Of a stretch of 64,000 nucleotides of DNA, positions 59,320 to 64,000 are shown piece by piece (position 1 is the first letter of the stretch; the number at the start of each line of letters is the position of its first letter). Made by a program: the position numbers and the translations under genes. The stretch comes from a bacterium (GTDB lineage: Bacteria > Chloroflexota > Dehalococcoidia > Tepidiformales > Tepidiformaceae), in NCBI GenBank assembly GCA_003577245.1, contig QEVS01000008.1, forward strand, positions 1 to 64,000, written 5' to 3'. The notes beneath the pieces were generated by a model, which had not been told where the DNA came from, made no database searches, and saw only the letters and a program-made list of their open reading frames with translations.

Positions 59320-60183
59320 CTACGTCCGCTTGCGGGCGGCCCTGAACCAGGCGTCTTCTTCGGCGAAGCGCGCCGCATTCCAGCTGAGCGCGGCGTTCAG
59401 CCCCTGTTCGGACACCAGCCGGTTGTATTCGGCAATCTCGGGCGAAGAGCCGGGGCTCGCCATGGCATTCGCCTCCAGCTCAAGCGAACGCTCGATCACC
59501 TGCCGCATGCCGACCTGCTCGTAAGCCATGTTCACCAGCTTCTTGCTGTACTCCACGGTCGGGCCCGGGACTTTCGAAATGGTCAGAGCGAGCTTCTGCA
59601 CCGCCTGGTCCAGCTGCTCGCGCGGCACCACATGGTTCACCATGCCGAGGCGGTGCGCCTCCTGCGCATCGATGAGGTTGCCCGTGTAGAGGAGCTCCCG
59701 CGCCTTGCCCGCACCCACCAGCCACGGCCATATCGCCGGGACATAAGGGCCACCCGTGCGGATCTCGGGCGCCCCAAAGAGCGCATCTTCGGAAGCCACG
59801 CGAAGGTCGCAGAACGATGCGGTGGCGCAGCCTCCGGCGATGCAGAAGCCGTGCACCTGGGCGATGATCGGCTTCGGATTGCCCCAGAACACTTCCCACC
59901 ACGCCGAGGCGCTGAAGCCCTTGCCCTGCATGAACGAACGGCGGATGGTGTGCGCGTTTGAGGGCCCGCCTCCCCCGCTGAGGTCGAAACCCGCGCTGAA
60001 GGCCCGGCCATTCGCCTTGAGAACAATGACGCGGATGGCATCGTCGGCCCAGCCGGCATCTTCAAGCGCCTCGCGCACCTCGGCCTGCAACTGCTGCGAA
60101 AGGGCGTTCAGCTTCTCCGGCCGGTTCAGCGTGACGAACGCGATAGGCGCCCGCTTCTCGTAAATGATCGTCTCGAAGCCCAC
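59320..60183 (-). CDS. Enoyl-CoA hydratase/isomerase (crotonase) family
   Basis: 287 residues. The oxyanion hole regions are AFSAGFDLSGGGG and VHGFCIAGGCATASFCDLRVAS, followed by ALFGAPEIRTGG. Acts on acyl-CoA thioesters, by hydration or isomerisation; the exact substrate is open. The C-terminal FAEEDAWF segment is typical. Single gene. Confidence 0.88.
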   Translation of the reverse strand: MGFETIIYEKRAPIAFVTLNRPEKLNALSQQLQAEVREALEDAGWADDAIRVIVLKANGRAFSAGFDLSGGGGPSNAHTIRRSFMQGKGFSASAWWEVFWGNPKPIIAQVHGFCIAGGCATASFCDLRVASEDALFGAPEIRTGGPYVPAIWPWLVGAGKARELLYTGNLIDAQEAHRLGMVNHVVPREQLDQAVQKLALTISKVPGPTVEYSKKLVNMAYEQVGMRQVIERSLELEANAMASPGSSPEIAEYNRLVSEQGLNAALSWNAARFAEEDAWFRAARKRT

Positions 60184-60481
60184 TCTCGTGCCTCCTCACG
60201 TGGTCGCGCGCAGTCTAGCGGATTGCCGAACGCCCGCCAGCGGCCACGCGCCACGCCCGGCCCGGGCCTGGACCCCGGCGCCGCGCCGGAGATTGAGCCG
60301 TTCGGGCGGACAACTGCCGCGGGCCCGTGTGGAAAGGAGGTCGCCGCCTCGTGTAGCCTACTGAGGCCGTGGCCCGGGTGAGCCACCCCTGCCGCAAATC
60401 CGGTGGGGCCAGGCGCGGGGTGCATTGCGTGCCCTTCGCCACACGGCAGCGACCACACTCTCGGGCAGGAGGCAGCCAGGC

Positions 60482-61348
60482 GTGCGCAACGGTGGCGGGT
60501 TCGAAGGTGCCTCGGGCACGCTCGTCCTGATCGGCGGCGGCGACTACGAGCAGTCGGAGCAGGTCGACCGGGTTGTGCTTGAACTCGCGGGGGGCGCCGC
60601 CACGCCGGTTGTCTTCCTGCCGACCCCGCACACGTCGCGCCGAGTGGGCGAGAAGTTCGCCGCGTACTACCAGTCGCTGGGAGCACGAGACGTAACGGTG
60701 GCGCCCGTCTACGAGCGGGAGGACGCCGAGGACGAGGCGAACGCGCGGCTCCTGCGCGAGGCCGGCCTCATCTTCATAGGCTGGGGCAGCGACCTGCGCC
60801 TGCAGCAGGTCATCACCGGCACGCCCGTCCACGCGGCCATCGAAGAGGCCCACCGGCGGGGCGCCCTCCTCGCGGGAACCAGTGCCGGGGCGCGCGTTGC
60901 CGGCGAGCTCGTCATCTCCCCGGCGAACGGGCCGGTTGGTCTGCGCGGAGGGCTGGACCCGGGCCCGCCCCACTTCAACTACGAGGTGCCACTCGACCAG
61001 AAAACGGTCCTCCAGGTTTGGCCGGGCTTCAACTGGCTGCCCGGTTTCGGCGTGGAGGCGCACCTTGCCGAGTGGCAGCGGTACGGACACCTCCTGCTGA
61101 TGGGCGCAATCCGGCCCGACATAACGTGGCTCGGCCTGGATGAGCGCACCGCTGTCATCATCGAGCCCGGCGGCAGCGTCCGCGTGATTGGAAGCGGGAA
61201 CGTGGTGGTGGCCCGGCGGACGCCTTCGGTGCGGGCCGTCGAGCCTCGCCCGGGCAGGGCGCTGGAAGCGCGAGGCCTGCGCCTGGACGTGCTTTCGGCC
61301 GGTAGCGAAACAAGCCTCGATGAGCTGCGCCGCCCGGTCACTGATTAG
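60482..61348 (+). CDS. Cyanophycinase-like serine peptidase (family S51)
   Basis: 288 residues from GTG 60482 (GGAGG ahead). GTLVLIGGGDYEQ at the start and LLAGTSAGARVAGE with the nucleophile Ser identify S51; HLLLMGAIRPDITWLGLDERTAVIIEPGGSVRVIGSG is the usual cyanophycinase end. Likely a cytoplasmic exopeptidase on beta-linked Asp peptides, but no cyanophycin synthetase is in view. Confidence 0.8.
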   Translation: MRNGGGFEGASGTLVLIGGGDYEQSEQVDRVVLELAGGAATPVVFLPTPHTSRRVGEKFAAYYQSLGARDVTVAPVYEREDAEDEANARLLREAGLIFIGWGSDLRLQQVITGTPVHAAIEEAHRRGALLAGTSAGARVAGELVISPANGPVGLRGGLDPGPPHFNYEVPLDQKTVLQVWPGFNWLPGFGVEAHLAEWQRYGHLLLMGAIRPDITWLGLDERTAVIIEPGGSVRVIGSGNVVVARRTPSVRAVEPRPGRALEARGLRLDVLSAGSETSLDELRRPVTD

Positions 61349-61412
61349 CGTGGTGGCGCGGCACCGGTCCGGGAACAGGCCGGCGCCGCCCCGGCGGTGG
61401 TGCACGCGAGAT

Positions 61413-62000
61413 TCAGGCGGTTGCCTCCCACGCCTTCAGCGGCGGCGCGGGCGTAATTCCCCGCAGCCGGCAGAGCCCCTGGGCCTCGATGTCGAAGGCG
61501 CGGTTTAGGCGGGCGCGATAGTTCTCCATGGCAATCGTGGCCACGAGCTCCACGACCTGGGCCTCGCTGAAATGAGCGCACACGGTCTCGAACAGCTCAT
61601 CGGTAACTTCAGGGGGCGTGAGCGTCATCGCCTCGGCCAGTTCGAGGGCGGCTCGCTCGGCCGGCGTGAACAGGCTGCTCGTGCGGAAGGTCTCGACCGC
61701 CGCGATCTTCTCATCGGATGCGCCGTTCATACTGCTCCCGGCAGTGTTGGTATCCATTCAGAAGGGGCAGCCGACCATCTCGGCAGCGCGCAGGCAAACA
61801 AGGGTGCGCAACTGGGCATCGAGCAGTCCGCTCTTGCCGGGCGCGGCGCCCAGCGCGCGGCTGGCCTCCAGGATCTCCGGGCAGCGAGCCTGGATTCCGG
61901 TCGAAAGCGGTGGTTCTCCCAGCCAGCGCTCGCCGGCTTCCAGCATCTCGCGGATCGCCTCGGGCACTTCGTCTTTGCCCAGGGGGCGCATGCGGGCCAT
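61413..62000 (-). CDS. AhpD/carboxymuconolactone-decarboxylase-like protein with in-frame UGA, probable selenoprotein
   Basis: Read through the UGA at 61760-61758 it is one protein of 195 residues. The N-terminal part (MARMRPLGKDEVPEAIREMLEAG, then LRTLVCLRAAEMVGCPF) is followed by UGA and then MDTNTAGSSMNG, FRTSSLFTPAERAALELAEAMT and FSEAQVVELVATIAMENYRARLNRAF. This is a complete CMD/AhpD fold whose redox motif would read Cys-Pro-Phe-Sec, where relatives have CxxC. No frame change occurs at the UGA. A SECIS-like hairpin follows at the proper distance. GGAGGAGGAG precedes the ATG. Likely a thiol/selenol peroxidase or reductase. Confidence 0.8.
61731..61745 (-). promoter_or_regulatory. Bacterial SECIS-like hairpin
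   Basis: ACUGC-CGGGA-GCAGU: a perfect 5-pair stem with a 5-base loop that has G at its second position. The loop begins 18 bases after the UGA, inside the 16-37-base window accepted for bacterial SECIS elements. Confidence 0.65.
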
Positions 62001-62103
62001 ATGGTTCTCCTCCTCCAGGTTTCGTGACGGCCGCCGCTCGAAAGCAGAACGGCCGGCCGTGGCAACCATCCAGTTCTCAGCGTTTCCCGGGGTTCGCGCT
62101 GGC

Positions 62104-62880
62104 CTACTGCGCCAGCACCTCGGAGCGGATCTCGGCCGCGAAGCCATCGAGGGCCGCCATGGTGTCGCGGAACAGCGTGGTCGCATAGGTTGCGCGGCGC
62201 GCGCCGGCCGCGCTGGCAGACTGGATGGTCAGGGTACCACCTCGCCGCAGGGTCACGTTTACGAGTCCCGAAGCCTCCACCATCGCCCGGATCGCCCCGG
62301 GGTCGCCGATCGCGATCGGGTAGATGCAATCGGCGCCGGCGGCACGGTAGAGACGGGAGCGCCGCGTTCCTTCGGCCACCTGCGCCGCGAGGTCGCCTTC
62401 GCGGCGGATGAATACATCGACGCGCGCGTTGAGAAAGAGGTCAACGCCGAGTTTGCGCGCCTCGGCTTTGACGGCGGCCAGCCTCTCCGCCTGGGCTTCG
62501 GCGGGCCGAAGCGCATCGGCCCGGTGGTCGGTGTCTTCGAGGTTGAGGCCTACAGCGCCGATCTCGATGAGGCGCCGCGCGATCTCCTCCGGTGGCAGCC
62601 CGTACCCCGCTTCGAAATCCACTGTCACGGGCAGCGACACCGAGCGGATGATGCGCGCCGCCGAGGCGAGCATCTCATCCACCGGCGCCTGCTCATGGTC
62701 GGCGTAGCCGAGCGCCATGGCGACGCCGCCGCTGCTCGTGGCGATGGCGGGGAACCCTGCCGCTTCGAAGCGCTGCGCGCTGGCGGCGTCCCAGGCGTTC
62801 GCCATTACCAGCATTCCCGGGCCCGCGTGCAGGTCACGGAAAGCGCGCGTCTTCGCCACAAGCTCTTCAAGGCTCGTCAC
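62104..62880 (-). CDS. Isocitrate lyase/PEP mutase-family protein
   Basis: 258 residues: NAWDAASAQRFEAAGFPAIATSSGGVA, LPVTVDFEAGYG (metal-binding Asp-x-Glu), GLNLEDTDH and LFLNARVDVF follow the PEP mutase/2-methylisocitrate lyase family. The lyase-specific KKCGH motif is absent, so it is of the PEP-mutase-like subgroup with unknown substrate. It starts with GTG and lies 103 bases upstream of the selenoprotein candidate on the same strand. Confidence 0.85.
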   Translation of the reverse strand: MTSLEELVAKTRAFRDLHAGPGMLVMANAWDAASAQRFEAAGFPAIATSSGGVAMALGYADHEQAPVDEMLASAARIIRSVSLPVTVDFEAGYGLPPEEIARRLIEIGAVGLNLEDTDHRADALRPAEAQAERLAAVKAEARKLGVDLFLNARVDVFIRREGDLAAQVAEGTRRSRLYRAAGADCIYPIAIGDPGAIRAMVEASGLVNVTLRRGGTLTIQSASAAGARRATYATTLFRDTMAALDGFAAEIRSEVLAQ

Positions 62881-62965
62881 CTGGCCACTCCCAAAGCAGC
62901 TACGGGATCGATGCTACGCCTCACCGCCGGGGGTTACCAGCGGCTTGCGCCTGCGATGACGCCTG

Positions 62966-64000
62966 CTAACGCGCCGCTTGGGCGCCCGCGATGATGTCCT
63001 TCACCACCGCCGGGTCGGCCAGGGTGGTGACATCGCCGACGTTTTCGGGCTCGCCTTCGGCCACCTTGCGCAGGATGCGCCGCATGATTTTGCCCGAGCG
63101 CGTCTTTGGCAGGCCCTCCACGAACTGGATGCGATCGGGGGTGGCGATGGGGCTGATCTCGGTGCGAACCGCCTCGCGCAGCTCCCGGGCAAGGTCGTCC
63201 GAGGCGGCGTACCCCTGCTTCAGCAACACGTAGGCGTAGATGCCCGTGCCCTTCACGTCGTGCGGGAAGCCAACGACGGCAGCCTCGGCGCAGGCCCGGT
63301 GGCCCACGAGCGCGCCCTCGATCTCGGCCGTCCCCAGGCGGTGCCCGGCCACGTTGAGCACGTCATCGACGCGACCCGTAATCCAGTAGTACCCGTCCCG
63401 GTCGCGGTGGCAGCCGTCACCTGTGAAGTAGCGGCCCGGGTAGGCTGCCAGGTAAGTCTGGATGAACCGCTGGTGGTCGCCATAGACGGTTCGCATCATC
63501 CCCGGCCACGAAGCGTCCATGCAGAGGCGCCCGGTGACATCGTTCCCCACCAGCTCGTTCCCGCTCTCATCGACGATGCTGGGGCGAACGCCGAAGAACG
63601 GTAGCGAACCCGAGCCCGGCTTCATGTCGATGGCGGCGGCCAGCCCCGTGATCATGTGGCCGCCGGTCTCGGTCTGCCAGTAGGTATCGACGATCGCGCA
63701 GCGCTCCTCCCCCACGACGCGGTAGTACCAGCGCCAGGCCTCGGGATTGATCGGCTCGCCCACCGTTCCCAGCACGCGCAGCGACTTGCGGCTGTAGCGC
63801 TTCACCGGCTCATCGCCCTCGCGCATAAGGGCGCGGATGGCTGTCGGCGCCGTATAGAAGACGGTGATCCCGAGCCGGTCCACCAGGTCCCAGAACCGTC
63901 CCGGGCCGGGGTAGGAAGGGATCGATTCAAAGACAACGCTGGTGGAACCGTTGCCCAGCGGTCCGTAGACGATGTAGCTGTGCCCGGTCACCCAGCCGAT
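62966..64000 (-). CDS. acs: Acetyl-CoA synthetase, C-terminal part, cut by window edge
   Basis: 345 codons are visible. [18 protein letters not shown] (motif 5), [38 protein letters not shown] (hinge region) and the acetylated, catalytic Lys in [14 protein letters not shown] are those of AMP-forming acetyl-CoA synthetase. It activates acetate via acetyl-AMP. The frame runs off the window edge without a start. Confidence 0.93.
   Translation of the reverse strand: MGWVTGHSYIVYGPLGNGSTSVVFESIPSYPGPGRFWDLVDRLGITVFYTAPTAIRALMREGDEPVKRYSRKSLRVLGTVGEPINPEAWRWYYRVVGEERCAIVDTYWQTETGGHMITGLAAAIDMKPGSGSLPFFGVRPSIVDESGNELVGNDVTGRLCMDASWPGMMRTVYGDHQRFIQTYLAAYPGRYFTGDGCHRDRDGYYWITGRVDDVLNVAGHRLGTAEIEGALVGHRACAEAAVVGFPHDVKGTGIYAYVLLKQGYAASDDLARELREAVRTEISPIATPDRIQFVEGLPKTRSGKIMRRILRKVAEGEPENVGDVTTLADPAVVKDIIAGAQAAR

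Overview
This is a high-GC bacterial chromosome segment. It uses many GTG and TTG starts and many 4-base ATGA/GTGA gene overlaps. The host looks monoderm: there are Tat and lipoprotein ABC binding proteins, and a YclNOPQ-type siderophore importer without any TonB or outer-membrane partner. Chloroflexota or an actinobacterium-like lineage would fit, but nothing here fixes the taxonomy.

Layout. 1-6 kb: a Tat-exported type II DMSO-reductase-family molybdoenzyme (alpha subunit and the start of beta), a divergent MarR regulator with paired palindromic operators, and a nitronate monooxygenase. 6-9.6 kb: a molybdenum unit (Mop protein, PadR regulator, ModABC), which fits the molybdoenzyme next door. 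9.6-18.4 kb: a MazF relic, two DUF1801 proteins, a peptide/nickel-type ABC importer without its ATPases, small membrane proteins, a lower-GC exonuclease/phosphatase lipoprotein, and a frameshifted serine-recombinase relic lying between two paralogous membrane-protein genes.

18.4-54 kb: a heavily remodelled HK97-type prophage. Recognisable modules in order are packaging (ParB-like protein, COG2401 ATPase-acetyltransferase, small and large terminase), portal, a broken prohead protease, a broken tape measure, tail, lysis, repressor/ImmA, replication, excisionase and integrase, next to tRNA-Leu. Accessory genes sit in almost every gap: HigBA-, MazEF- and HicAB-type toxin-antitoxin pairs, a VOC protein, a PDZ protein, a HEPN-like protein and a complete type I restriction-modification operon.

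The most striking part is 28.34-33.9 kb. Where capsid, connector and most tail genes should be, there is a compact six-gene operon. It encodes two small unknown proteins, a MoxR-like AAA+ ATPase, an unknown protein, a HExxH-metallopeptidase/VWA protein and a divergent S-adenosylmethionine synthetase. It begins with a SAM-clan riboswitch and terminators. A second SAM-I-like riboswitch sits between genes 1 and 2, where its P1 helix overlaps the Shine-Dalgarno sequence of gene 2. I infer a SAM-sensing NTPase/VWA system, possibly a conflict or maintenance system, that displaced phage morphogenesis genes.

54-64 kb: host genes. These are a siderophore importer and siderophore-interacting reductase sharing a metal-box-like divergent control region, an enoyl-CoA hydratase, a cyanophycinase-like peptidase, a PEP-mutase-family enzyme, the 3' part of acetyl-CoA synthetase, and an AhpD/carboxymuconolactone-decarboxylase-like protein. 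That last gene has an in-frame UGA at the second position of its CxxC motif, followed by a SECIS-like hairpin, so it is a strong selenoprotein candidate.
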